Source: Incurvaria masculella (Eukaryota; Arthropoda; Insecta; Lepidoptera; Incurvariidae). From it: a stretch of DNA of 64,000 bases. The stretch covers positions 1,240,001 to 1,304,000 of the forward strand of contig OX335663.1 of assembly GCA_946894095.1 (NCBI GenBank), in the 5' to 3' direction. The notes beneath the pieces were generated by a model, which saw nothing but the letters and a program-made list of their open reading frames with translations, did no database searches and was not told where the DNA came from. Shown piece after piece: positions 45,601-53,699 of the stretch; positions within the stretch are counted from its first letter, which is position 1; each line of letters begins with the position of its first letter. The position numbers and the translations under genes are program-made.

Positions 45601-45661
45601 TTTTCACGCTCCCGGGCATTTCGATAGCACTTCACTTCCTCGTACAACTCCGACCTTGTAT
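39560..45661 (-). CDS. Vps28: Vps28, ESCRT-I subunit; first exon not found
   Basis: Exons on the minus strand are 45661-45601, 44172-44049, 42989-42918, 41599-41498, 40755-40621 and 39688-39560. They join in frame into about 207 residues, close to the usual length of Vps28 (about 210), so only the ATG and a few codons lie in an unseen upstream exon. The order is SELYEEVKCYRNARERE, then HDNMAELYAVVSTLQHLEKA (the N-terminal core that binds Tsg101 and Vps37), then LDCPAALERIRE, then KDDKGNTNKYIAEIVS, LFITLMDKLRLEIKAMD, and finally SASDELSESQVRQLIFDLE in the C-terminal four-helix domain that contacts ESCRT-II. Vps28 acts on endosomes in sorting ubiquitinated cargo. Frame, splice sites and length all look intact. 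Confidence 0.95.
39900..40570 (+). mobile_element. Decayed jockey-like LINE in a Vps28 intron
   Basis: Frames broken by several stops still show AAFLDIQQAFDK, LLYKLKKNIPHNFFNLVESY, IRAGVPQGPDLGSVLYIIF and an ATFAD-like remnant, the standard RT order. It is antisense to Vps28. Confidence 0.75.
40621..40755 (-). CDS. Vps28: Vps28 exon 6
   Basis: Encodes 45 residues, LFITLMDKLRLEIKAMDMIQ, PELRDLRDTMDRLAMLPDDF and EGKLK. The acceptor is tccacag and the donor is GTGAAT, phase 0. Confidence 0.95.
41224..41450 (+). repeat. GGTTCCG/CCGT repeat in a Vps28 intron
   Basis: CGTCCGTCTGTCCGTCTGTC then CACAGGGCTGTATCTCATGA; the outer ends are lost. Confidence 0.75.
41498..41599 (-). CDS. Vps28: Vps28 exon 5
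   Basis: Encodes 34 residues, LDCPAALERIRENKPNLVKD then DKGNTNKYIAEIVS. The acceptor is gttcgcag and the donor is GTATGT, phase 0. It spans the linker between the N-terminal core and the C-terminal helical domain. Confidence 0.95.
41812..42048. mobile_element. MITE D
   Basis: Inverted ends GGGCGGATTTTTCA and TGAAAAATCGGCCC, each flanked by TTA (possible 3-bp target duplication). It is in a Vps28 intron and abuts MITE C. Confidence 0.75.
42046..42211 (+). mobile_element. MITE family C, copy 1
   Basis: About 166 bp; ends TTAGCCCCGGTTGCACGAA and TTCGTGCACTCGGCCCTTAG are imperfect inverted repeats. It starts where MITE D (41812-42048) ends, sharing a TTA. Confidence 0.75.
42234..42597 (-). mobile_element. 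TTAA MITE family E, copy 2 (Vps28 intron)
   Basis: Same palindromic element as at 38064, TTAA at both ends. It follows two other MITEs in one intron of Vps28. Confidence 0.85.
42918..42989 (-). CDS. Vps28: Vps28 exon 4
   Basis: Encodes 24 residues, YKVALKQVQGEDFPTIDTFV then NKFR. The acceptor is ttgacag and the donor is GTATGT, phase 0 at both ends. Confidence 0.93.
43029..43151 (+). mobile_element. SINE family S, 3' fragment (Vps28 intron)
   Basis: TGCTCATAAAGGGAAGGCAC to CCATGTCAGGTCGCATG then A8. Confidence 0.78.
43152..44048. other. Vps28 intron, unassigned
   Basis: No repeat or exon recognised between exons 4 and 3 beyond the SINE tail. Confidence 0.4.
44049..44172 (-). CDS. Vps28: Vps28 exon 3
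   Basis: Encodes (K)HDNMAELYAVVSTLQHLEKA, YMRDCVKPQEYTAACSRLL and VQ. The acceptor is gcgacag and the donor is GTGTTT after CAG. This is the most conserved helical hairpin of the family. Confidence 0.95.
44173..45036. other. Vps28 intron, LINE-tail-like end
   Basis: AAAATATAGATAAATAAATA near 44747 looks like a LINE 3' end on the plus strand; upstream text is not recognisable as coding. Confidence 0.45.
45037..45404 (+). mobile_element. TTAA MITE family F, copy 1 (Vps28 intron)
   Basis: TTAA-flanked palindromic element; one end carries TATGGGTCGGAACAGCC, the other a diverged match. It contains the pair AATTGCCGATTAGAAG and GTTTTACACCGTTAGATGGC found in copy 2. Confidence 0.82.
45601..45661 (-). 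CDS. Vps28: Vps28 exon 2
   Basis: Encodes (x)TRSELYEEVKCYRNARERE plus AA of the next Lys. The acceptor is attgcag and the donor is GTAAGT. The first codon is completed by one base from the missing exon 1. A TTAA-flanked MITE begins about 50 bp upstream of the acceptor, close to where the branch point must lie. Confidence 0.93.
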
Positions 45662-45713
45662 CTGCAATTCCAACAAAATACTATATAATAAAAGTAGTCT
45701 AGACTGATTCTAG

Positions 45714-46263
45714 TTAAGGCGGCCCAACCCGGCGGGCCTAACTCATTCGCGGGCACGGTACAAAACCGTGCTGTTGCGCTCTGGGACCTTCTCTGTTTCA
45801 AAGAATAAGACAGGCCCCGTGATGAGGAAGATGCAACATGTCCACAAAAAAGACAATGTGCATAGTGTATGATTTGGTAAGATTTACGAAGATTTTAATT
45901 TCAAAACGACTTATAGCTAAAAGTAAACCACGACCGCTGTAGTAAAAAATCGAACACAAACCAAATAGATTATAAATCTCGATTGAATAAGCTATGTCCG
46001 ATGACTAATCTTTTAAAGATGTTCTTACTTTATCATTGCGTAATCCACCTCCAAAGTTATTGTATAAAACGCGCGAAAAATGCGAACTTTCGGACCTTAT
46101 AACTTAGAAACCAAACACAATTTTACAATGCCAATGGTCATCAGACATCTAGTTCGATCAAATAAAGCTATTTTGAGCAAAATTTTGGATCTCTGACAAG
46201 AAATATGGGCGTGATCTTCTTTCCCCTTTTGTATGGGGAGATGAGCGGGATGGGCCACCTTAA
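45714..46263 (+). mobile_element. TTAA MITE family A, copy 2 (Vps28 intron)
   Basis: Same element as at 187-737 with few differences. It sits in the intron upstream of Vps28 exon 2. TTAA is intact on both sides. Confidence 0.87.
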
Positions 46264-46627
46264 GATAGCATTATCTCAGTGACTAAAATATTTGATGAAA
46301 TTAAGATGAATCGGGAAGAAAACTGCTTATTTATCATGACATGTGGCATCTAAGCGAGCTCACCTAAAAGATCCGTCAAAGCTATCAGATAACATACAAA
46401 ATCAAACAGAATAGGTATGAAAATTTCATTTACTCAATCTATGTCATTTAAATAACTCAATTTCCTCCATGTTATTTAGACAATATTTTTTTCTTAATTA
46501 TGCTTATCAAAAGAACTCTTGGGAAAGAAAATATCACAAAAACATAACCTACAATATTTCATTTCATACTTTGTGCTGGTCAATGACGTTTAAATGTGCT
46601 TGAAGACAAACGAAATCTATTCATGTT

Positions 46628-46820
46628 TGAAAAATGTTACGGCTTTTCACGCGGCAGGAAGAGACATTCTCCGACATTCCACGGCGAGCCTAGCTGTCAC
46701 CTCAATCGTCTGCTGCCTACGAGCGTGGCGGATGCCTCCTTGACAACGGGCTGAATGATTCGCTTGAAACGTTGGAGAATGTCTCTTCCTGCCGCGTGAA
46801 AAGCCGTAACATTTTTCAAA
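46628..46820. repeat. Hairpin with 50-bp arms
   Basis: Arms run from CATGTTTGAAAAATGTTACG through GCGGCAGGAAGAGACATTCT and its exact reverse. The loop holds GGCGAGCCTAGCTGTCACC and CCTTGACAACGGGC, shared with 15966-16140. Confidence 0.85.
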
Positions 46821-47300
46821 CATGTCTAACAACCGTCTAACGAGCTGCATCATGGAGTACCTACATTTTTCATCTAAAAATTCGTAAATGAAACCTGACA
46901 GGAATGACATTTTTGACATTTTTAAGGTGTGGGCGCTCATGCGTCGTCTACAATAACCTTAGAGTTTTCTTTCCCATTGGCTGAGGGTCTATTTCAGCAT
47001 GCCGCGATAAAGTTCCGGAAAGCTAATTGACAGATAATGTTAGCTTCAAATAAATTTCCCAGGCGGATAAATTGGCATCCACCAAGCATAAAGGTACGGA
47101 AGGTAGCTATTTGCCAGATAATATGTTCCAGACGAGCATAAAAGTTCCGCACAGCAACGAGTGGTCTTGAGCGAACCTTGATAAACGAATTTCACCCCTT
47201 GGTTTCCAGTATTATTCGACCAGTATTTGGCGCCAGTACGCCTTATCGCGAATGGAGCAGTAAGGTTTTTATTGTGCAACCTGACATGGACGGCTAATAA

Positions 47301-47967
47301 AAAAAAAATTAACAAAAAAAATAACCGACTTCAAAGAAAAAGCACTAAAAAGTAAAAAATAATTTCCATTTTTGTAGTTACAATTTCTGTTATTTTTTGA
47401 GTCGGCGTCAGCCGGGCACGCGCTGCGCCAATCAAGAGAACCTAACCTAACCTAACCTAACCTAACCTAACCTTGGCTGACACCGACTCAAAAAATAACA
47501 GAAATCGTAACTACAAAAATGGAAATTATTTTTTACTTTTTAGTGCTTTTACTTAGAAGTCGGTTATTTTTTTTGTTAAATTTTTTTTTATTTGTTTATT
47601 TTTAGTGAATCTAAAGTACACTTACTAATTTGTACACGTCCTTTCCAATAAAAAAAGAATCAACGAAATCGGTTGGCGTTATATTGAGTTATTCGTCCAT
47701 TTGTCGCGCACATCTTAATACAAATTTAGGACTTTTATGATTTTCTCATAGATATCATTGTCAGGACTTAACCAAATTAAAATGGGACCACTTGGGAAGC
47801 ACTAGCTATCATTTAAAAAAATAATCATCAAAATCGGTTCACCCAGGCAAAAGTTATGAGGTAACAAACATAAAAAAAAAACAAAAAAAACAAAAAAAAA
47901 AAAAACATACAGACGAATTGATGACCCTTAACCCTAACTCCTCCTTTTTTTGAAGTCGGTTAAAAAC
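47301..47967. mobile_element. AACCGACTTC element with hairpin and telomeric loop
   Basis: Bounded by AACCGACTTC (about 47323) and GAAGTCGGTT (about 47955), a repeat type common in Lepidoptera. The left part is a hairpin: arms about 47321-47412 and 47474-47577. The loop holds six tandem CCTAA units (47441-47472). The right part is AT-rich with A-runs at 47871-47905. It is inserted in a SINE. Confidence 0.75.
47441..47472 (-). repeat. Interstitial telomeric repeat, TTAGG type
   Basis: CCTAA x6 plus CC, without a mismatch. TTAGG is the ancestral insect telomere unit. It lies in a hairpin loop, so it is not a chromosome end. Confidence 0.9.
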
Positions 47968-48105
47968 ACTCAACTACTGTTATGAAATTAACTCAATACA
48001 CCACATTCCCGAAAGAATTAAGTGCCATGCACAGAACTGAATGGAAAACACAGACATATTTTCATTGTCGTTTCAACCATAATTTCATCCAATGCAGTGT
48101 TTCTG

Positions 48106-48989
48106 AACACCGATTTTTGGAAACCGCACTCGAAACTTAGCGTGTTATGTTTGACGGAAACATAACTAATACGGAATGGTTTGAAATTGGACAAATAGCA
48201 GAATCGGGCTTCTGTCGGCGTGATAACTTTACAGCCTGTGGTCACCCCAGAATTTGGAGTTATTTTAGTTTTTGAAATAGGGTAGATTGTCCCGTAAACA
48301 CCGGAGATCAAGATATCTTAATTTACCTTACAGACAGCACTTTCAGCCAATTAAATGAAACATTGAAAAACATTTTAGACCCATCTGCAAAAAAGTTCGT
48401 AGAGAGTTATTTTTTTATGAAGAAATAGAGCCTGGAAGCGGGGTAGCGGCTTGAAAGGGGCGATATAAGCTGATACTTTAACGGAGCACTGGGATATTCA
48501 CGTTTAGCAAAAATGCAGGTTTTTAGGGTAACTTGTAAGTAGGTGTGTTTTTTTAGTATAAATAAGAAATAACCCTCTGTGACTTCCCACATTAAAATTA
48601 AAATAAAAAATTGCAGCCAGACCAGCAGAGATACTGTTTTAACTACGGAACTCTAAAAATCATGAATCACCTTTGTGGTTTACTCACCCTGCATTTTCTA
48701 GATTAGTATCAGATATTTTCACAAAATGACGAGAATGTTGAGTGTTGATACCGTACACAGTACAGTTTATTTTCTTTTCAAAACTAATGTAAGCTGTAAA
48801 TGTGAGTTTTAAACAAATCCAGGAAAACAACACAAATTCATGAGAAACACAGACTAACATGAGAAATGTAATCAAAGAGTAAGTAGAAATAATGACAAAC
48901 AATGGAAACAGACATACCCACTTACAGAATATAAGGGCTATGTTCGGGCAAAGTGCACCGTGCCATTCGGTGCAAAAATAATTTACAGC
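48106..48989. other. Unassigned AT-rich stretch
   Basis: No gene or repeat recognised. Confidence 0.4.
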
Positions 48990-49082
48990 CGTATTCAGGG
49001 TGGTCGGACTAAACTGGTTTTTGTATGGTTAGTCCGGTGCTAATTTCGTACTAAGTTTTGACAGGCCTCTCTGAATACGGAG
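48990..49082. mobile_element. Short MITE with CCGTATTCAG ends
   Basis: Inverted ends CCGTATTCAG and CTGAATACGG about 93 bp apart, with an inner pair GTCGGACTAAAC and GGTTAGTCCGG. Confidence 0.6.
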
Positions 49083-49149
49083 GCAGGCATCCGTCACTCC
49101 TAAATACCTACTGAGATCTTCACCTACGGCGCTCGGGAACCCGAGGTTC

Positions 49150-49359
49150 CAAATTCAGTCAGGGCCGCCGCGCGCACACGCTCGCACGTCCTCTACGTCC
49201 AGTCGATCAGTCGTTTCGAACAGCGCACTTTCGCCGTTTTTATTCGTAATAATGTCTAATCATCATAGAATTAAATATAATAACTGTTGCGTGAACGGAT
49301 GTCATAGTACACGGAAGAATTTGAAGTTACCTTTCTTTACGCTACCGAAATATTCTTAA
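49150..49359 (+). CDS. Possible truncated THAP-type zinc-finger ORF with promoter
   Basis: ORF 49252-49359 encodes 35 residues: MSNHHRIKYNNCCVNGCHST then RKNLKLPFFTLPKYS. CCVNGC followed by basic residues and F..LP fits the first half of a THAP C2CH domain (C-x4-C), the DNA-binding module of P-element-like transposases and their host relatives. The second Cys and the His are absent since TAA follows. The GC-rich lead (49160-49250) with TCAGT near 49156, an arthropod initiator-like motif, looks like a promoter and 5'UTR. A splice donor before the stop is not obvious. It may be a decayed gene. Confidence 0.4.
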   Translation, partial: QIQSGPPRAHARTSSTSSRSVVSNSALSPFLFVIMSNHHRIKYNNCCVNGCHSTRKNLKLPFFTLPKYS

Positions 49360-49623
49360 AGGAGAGTTTGTTTTTTTAGTTTAGGTTTATTGACGTTTTG
49401 CCTTTATGTAGGTAGGTATGTGGTATCGTGTTATGAGGGGCTTATTGAATTGACACGTATTTAACTGGTATCAGCACAGCACTTTTTTATACATTAGGTA
49501 TTATTTATCCATGTATTACAAGGAAAAACAACTTAAATTGGTTTCGCCTAGTGAAACAATGGGCAATCATTCGTGGCAGCTCCAGGTACTTATTGCCTAT
49601 TCTCCTTTGCTGCATGTAGTTGG

Positions 49624-49885
49624 TTTTTAGGGTTCCGTACCCAAAGGGTGAAAACTGAACCCTATTACTAAGCCTCCGCTGTCCGTCCGTATCTCAGGAA
49701 CCGTAATAGATAGGCAGCTGAAATTTTCACAGAGTGTGTAATTATTTTACCGTTAGAACAACAAATAGGTTAAATAAAAAAATAATAAAAGTTAAAGGGG
49801 GGCATACAAAAAAAATATTTTTTGTTTGATCTTGTACGATGGTACGGAACTCTTGTGCGAGGCCGACTCGCACTTAGCCGGTTTT
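49624..49885 (+). repeat. GGTTCCG/CCGT repeat
   Basis: Complete copy with a very short CCGT run (two to three units). Confidence 0.82.
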
Positions 49886-49886
49886 C

Positions 49887-49990
49887 GCCATACCAGGACC
49901 TTCCTTTCATGAGCACGGCGATATTGAACTGAATGGAAAACACGGACAATGTTTTATTACCGTTTCGACCACCTTTTTATCAAATGTGAT
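49887..49990 (-). mobile_element. SINE family S, internal fragment
   Basis: GCCATACCAGGACCTTCC to CCACCTTTTTATCAAATGTG. It directly adjoins a GGTTCCG repeat. Confidence 0.65.
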
Positions 49991-50477
49991 ATTATCAACC
50001 CGGCCAATAACAACAATAACCCGGACAATACCAAACAATACTGTTTGGCGGCGGCAGTGTGTGATAACCCTAGCGCAAGCCGCATTCCAGCGATATAGGG
50101 CGGGTAAACGACGACGCGTTTCATCTCGCCGCCGCGCTGGCAATGAGCGACGTAATAAATACTTTATAATAACGACATTTAGGATGAAAATTGAAAAAAT
50201 ACTGTCGGGGAGTGCAACTTCTGTGCGTAGCACTATTAGTTATTCTGTGACGGAGGCGTACGACGACTATTAATGTTTTGGTTCCGTCGTACCAACCTCG
50301 GCCGTTTTGGCTGACAGTAGAACAGTGCGAGCAACGAAACATTGCAGGGTGGTTCTGCAATTCCTACCGCAATATGATGTGTCAGTTTAAGGGCTGAGTG
50401 CACGAAAGGCCAAAAAATCGAAATCAACGTTAAAGTATGACGTGTTTATCACTTTGTGTGGACAGTATGGAAGGAAC

Positions 50478-51721
50478 TGTATGAATGAATGAATGAATAA
50501 ATTCTTTATTGTGCATAACAAAAATACAATTTCAGAGAAAACATACAGCAAAACAACAATACTGCACAAAGGCGGACTTATCACTAAGAGTGATTTCTTC
50601 CAGTCAACCCTTGGGGTGATGAGGAAAGGCAATAGAAATATCTGTAGGTAGGTGACACACCAGAATTTGAAAAGAAAAAAAAATTAACTCCATAAACATA
50701 CATATACCATAATATATACATATTTATACATATAATTGAATATACTAATATATATGATACAATACACTAATACATATTATTATATCCACAAACCAGGGAA
50801 AAAAAAACCTATAATAACTATTACCATTGATTCTAAAATCAGTACTATTAGAAGGACAATAAAATTAAATATATATATACAGTGAGAACATATTATCATC
50901 TTTACATTTCATTTAAGTAAAACTCCTTGACTTTAAGTTTGAAAGAGCTGATAGTTTGACAGGAGCGGACTGTGATGGGCAACGAGTTCCACAGACGTGC
51001 GGCATGAACAGTAAAGGAGTTAGAGAAAAAACACGTCGTATGGCGAGGAATCGCAAGGATACTGTCATTGCTAGATCGCAAAGGGAGACCGTGTGAAGAG
51101 AGGTTCATAAACCGGGAACGAAGATATTCAGGAGAGTTAGGGTTATTTAGAATTCCGTAAAGAAGAATTAGTAAATGACAGTTCCTTCGGAAACGGATGG
51201 GTAGCCATTTAAGCTCTCGACGGTACTGCGATACATGGTCATATTTACGCAGACCATATATGAAGCGAATGCAGAGATTCTGCAAACGATCCAGCTTGTC
51301 TAGGAGAACTTCAGTTAGATCCAAGTAGCAAACATCTGCGTAGTCCAAAATCGGAAAGAGGAGAGTTTGCACCAAAGTAATTTTGGTTCGGACTGGGAGG
51401 AAATTCTGCAAGCGCTTTAAGGAGTGGGCGGCGGCAAAGATTTTTCTGCTGACCTCGTTTACCTGGGGCACCCACGATAAAGTTTCGTCAATGAAAATTC
51501 CTAAATTCTTGACTGTTTTGGAGTATGGTATGACAACTCCATTGTAGATCACTGCTGGCAATGTGCTGTAATCAACCTTCGACAGAAGTCTAGGGCTGCC
51601 TATTATTATGGCTTGTGATTTGGTAGGATTTACCAGCAGGCCAAATGATTTTGTCCAAGTAAGTATATGTTCCAGGTTCACGTTCATTTCAGATACGGTA
51701 TCTGCCAGGTTATGACAATAT
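50478..51721 (-). mobile_element. 5'-truncated LINE, with GAAT-repeat tail
   Basis: On the minus strand, 51687-50902 is open for 261 codons: FGLLVNPTKSQAIIIG, VKNLGIFIDETLSWVPQVNE, ILDYADVCYLDLTEVLLDKL and AARLWNSLPITVRSC, the part of a CR1/jockey-like ORF2 after the catalytic site. The 3'UTR ends in GAAT-type repeats at 50484-50500. It is inserted in MITE C copy 2, so it is younger than that copy. Confidence 0.88.
50902..51687 (-). CDS. LINE ORF2 C-terminal half, 261 codons
   Basis: An uninterrupted frame from about the residue after YADD to the natural stop (FYLNEM). It lacks the RT catalytic core and endonuclease, so it is inactive, but the absence of stops indicates a recent insertion. 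The first Met is not a biological start. Confidence 0.8.
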   Translation of the reverse strand: MNVNLEHILTWTKSFGLLVNPTKSQAIIIGSPRLLSKVDYSTLPAVIYNGVVIPYSKTVKNLGIFIDETLSWVPQVNEVSRKIFAAAHSLKRLQNFLPVRTKITLVQTLLFPILDYADVCYLDLTEVLLDKLDRLQNLCIRFIYGLRKYDHVSQYRRELKWLPIRFRRNCHLLILLYGILNNPNSPEYLRSRFMNLSSHGLPLRSSNDSILAIPRHTTCFFSNSFTVHAARLWNSLPITVRSCQTISSFKLKVKEFYLNEM

Positions 51722-51790
51722 GCGGTTCACTAAAAGTGACGTGTTTGAACATTGATTAACTCGGCTGATTCTTCGTGCAACCGGGGCTAA

Positions 51791-52257
51791 GACATTTTGA
51801 GCTGTCAAAACGCAGTTTGAGTGAAGGTAGGACTAAACTCAAAATCGTCGAATTTATTATAAGGTAATATAATTAAAATAATATTTTTATCAATATTATA
51901 ATCATTGAAAAATTCAGGTTATTGATTTTTTTTATAAAGAACGTAAAGTTTGTGAACGATTTCGTTTTAGAATAAATTATTGAAAGGCGTTTTTGCACGA
52001 GGTTTTTGAGTTTATGTTATAATTTTTATTTTATTGAATATTTGGCATGCAAAAGGTTTTTATTGATAAGTTTGTAGATTGTTTTTTAATTATATTGCTC
52101 ATTAGAATTGGCGTAAATGTGTAGGAGTAGTAAAAAACTCTCGATATTTATTTTTCAATAAAAATATCTTTTTAAAAAGGCCAGGGAAATGAGAAGAATA
52201 GAAAAATACTGTATAAAAAATACTAAAAGACCAAAGAATGACACCTAAACTCCATCA
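51791..52257. other. Unassigned AT-rich stretch
   Basis: No gene or repeat recognised between two MITEs. Confidence 0.4.
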
Positions 52258-52772
52258 GAGTGGTCAGTCCGAGTTTTCACCTATATTGGCGTGTACGAAA
52301 TTTCTAAGTTCCGTAAAAACATCAAACTCCAAACAAGTTTTAACTGGATATTCTGTGGTTTTACTTCTTTAAGCTGTCTAAGCCCCGATTGCACGAAGAA
52401 ACGTCTGATTAAATCAATGTTCAAACACGTCACTTTTATTGAACCGCATGGAGTTCCTTCCATACTGTACATACAAAGTGACGTATCTAATCATACGTTG
52501 ACGTTGATTTTGATTTTTTGTCCTTTCGTGCACTCGGCCCTAAGTCAAACTCGGACTTCCGATTTCTATGAAAACGCGAAGTCGGCGTAAACGGCAACGT
52601 CAACGTATTTACGGCGACGATACGTAAGCTGTTAAATCAAATTTGGACTCGCAAATTTTAGTTCGCTTAACGCCCACTGCGCGCGCTCTTCAATTTCTCT
52701 ATAAATTTGAAAACACCAGTCGATCGGCTTGGCGTAAGTGCCAATTTAGGTGACAACCGGGAATACGGGCTC
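52258..52772 (-). mobile_element. Long-TIR MITE family B, copy 4, itself interrupted
   Basis: Family B ends are visible at both sides, but the body is split at 52379-52544 by a different MITE (family C). Confidence 0.8.
52379..52544 (+). mobile_element. MITE family C, copy 3, nested in MITE B
   Basis: Complete copy between halves of a family B element. The B sequence resumes within a few bases, which fixes both boundaries. Confidence 0.8.
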
Positions 52773-52805
52773 AGTAAGCTTTAGCTTTCGCGTTTTTCAC
52801 ACATT

Positions 52806-53008
52806 ATTTATGTTCTTAAGCGGGGCTTACGCAAACAATTTTGAAGAAAGATAACTTTTAAATACCTTTCTTAAACCCGACGTTTCGAAAGGTTCTCCCG
52901 TGACCACGATTGGATGCAACTCCTTTCGAAACGTCGGGTTTAAGAAAGGTATTTAAAAGTTATCTTTCTTAAAAATTGTTTGCGTAAGCCTCGCTTAAGA
53001 ACATAAAT
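52806..53008. repeat. Hairpin with about 80-bp arms
   Basis: GGCTTACGCAAACAATTTT through TTTCTTAAACCCGACGTTTC in both orientations, with a loop containing CCCGTGACCACGATTGG. The GACGTTTCGAAAGG loop edges resemble those of the 18.0-kb hairpin. Confidence 0.87.
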
Positions 53009-53459
53009 AATGACTGCATATCTTTTTGAATTTTGTCATCTAATAGGTATTTATTATCTGCAAAATATAACCTGCTGATGGTCTTCAGATTGTTTTATTG
53101 AAAAAAAAATACCTTCTATATGTAAGTTGTCATTATTTTGTTAAAATGTTAATGCGCGGGCAACATTACGCCTATGTTTATGAATGACGTAATTCGTCAA
53201 GATGGCTGCTGCACACGCCCTCTGTTGCTCTATTTCAAAACCGTTATGTCTTGCCAGTACACGAATGTTTCCATTAATGTATGGAATATGTTTGCGTTAT
53301 TGATGTTACTATATTATGCTCCATTAATGCTTTTGGGAGCTATACGAGTAGTTTATTGTAGAATTTCCTGATTGCATATTATTCAAAGCATTTATTATGA
53401 TTTAAAGGAGAATGCCCATTTTTTTGTGGTAATATTTAACTAACATTAAATGGTCAGTG

Positions 53460-53699
53460 GTAATTCTATCATTCGGAGCGGCATCACTGGCTTTCTGTCG
53501 GGTCGGCGCGGCGAGCGGTTGTCTCGCGTTCTAATTTCGAAAATCCAATTATTTCCTTCGAGTTCCGTGATTGTACCCGTGTAGTGCATGTACTAAGTGG
53601 ATGTTTGGTGTTTAGTGACTACAGTGCATTTGGTCTCAGGATTGTTGCTCATCACCGCTTCCCTTCGCACGGGGTCGATGGACGCCTGTTGACTTGAAG
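53460..53699 (+). promoter_or_regulatory. Candidate first (5'UTR) exon of a plus-strand gene
   Basis: A GC-rich, non-repeat block starts near 53475 and ends TTGACTTGAAG before GTGAGT at 53700. It has no long frame: the ATGs give very short uORFs (ATG TAC TAA; ATG GAC GCC TGT TGA at 53678-53692). The absence of repeats, base composition and strong donor suggest a transcribed leader whose coding exons are out of view. Confidence 0.35.

Larger units (their letters stand above)
47265..48105 (-). mobile_element. SINE family S split by the hairpin element
   Basis: Tail end at 47265-47300 (GTGCAACCTGACATGGACGG) and body at 47968-48105 (ACACCACATTCCCGAAAGAA). The 670 bp between is another element starting and ending with the AACCGACTTC motif. 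Confidence 0.75.
50388..51790 (-). mobile_element. MITE family C, copy 2, split by a LINE
   Basis: The left end (GGGCTGAGTGCACGAA) and right end (TTCGTGCAACCGGGGCTAA) belong to family C. The two halves are separated by a 1.2-kb LINE at about 50478-51721. Confidence 0.8.
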
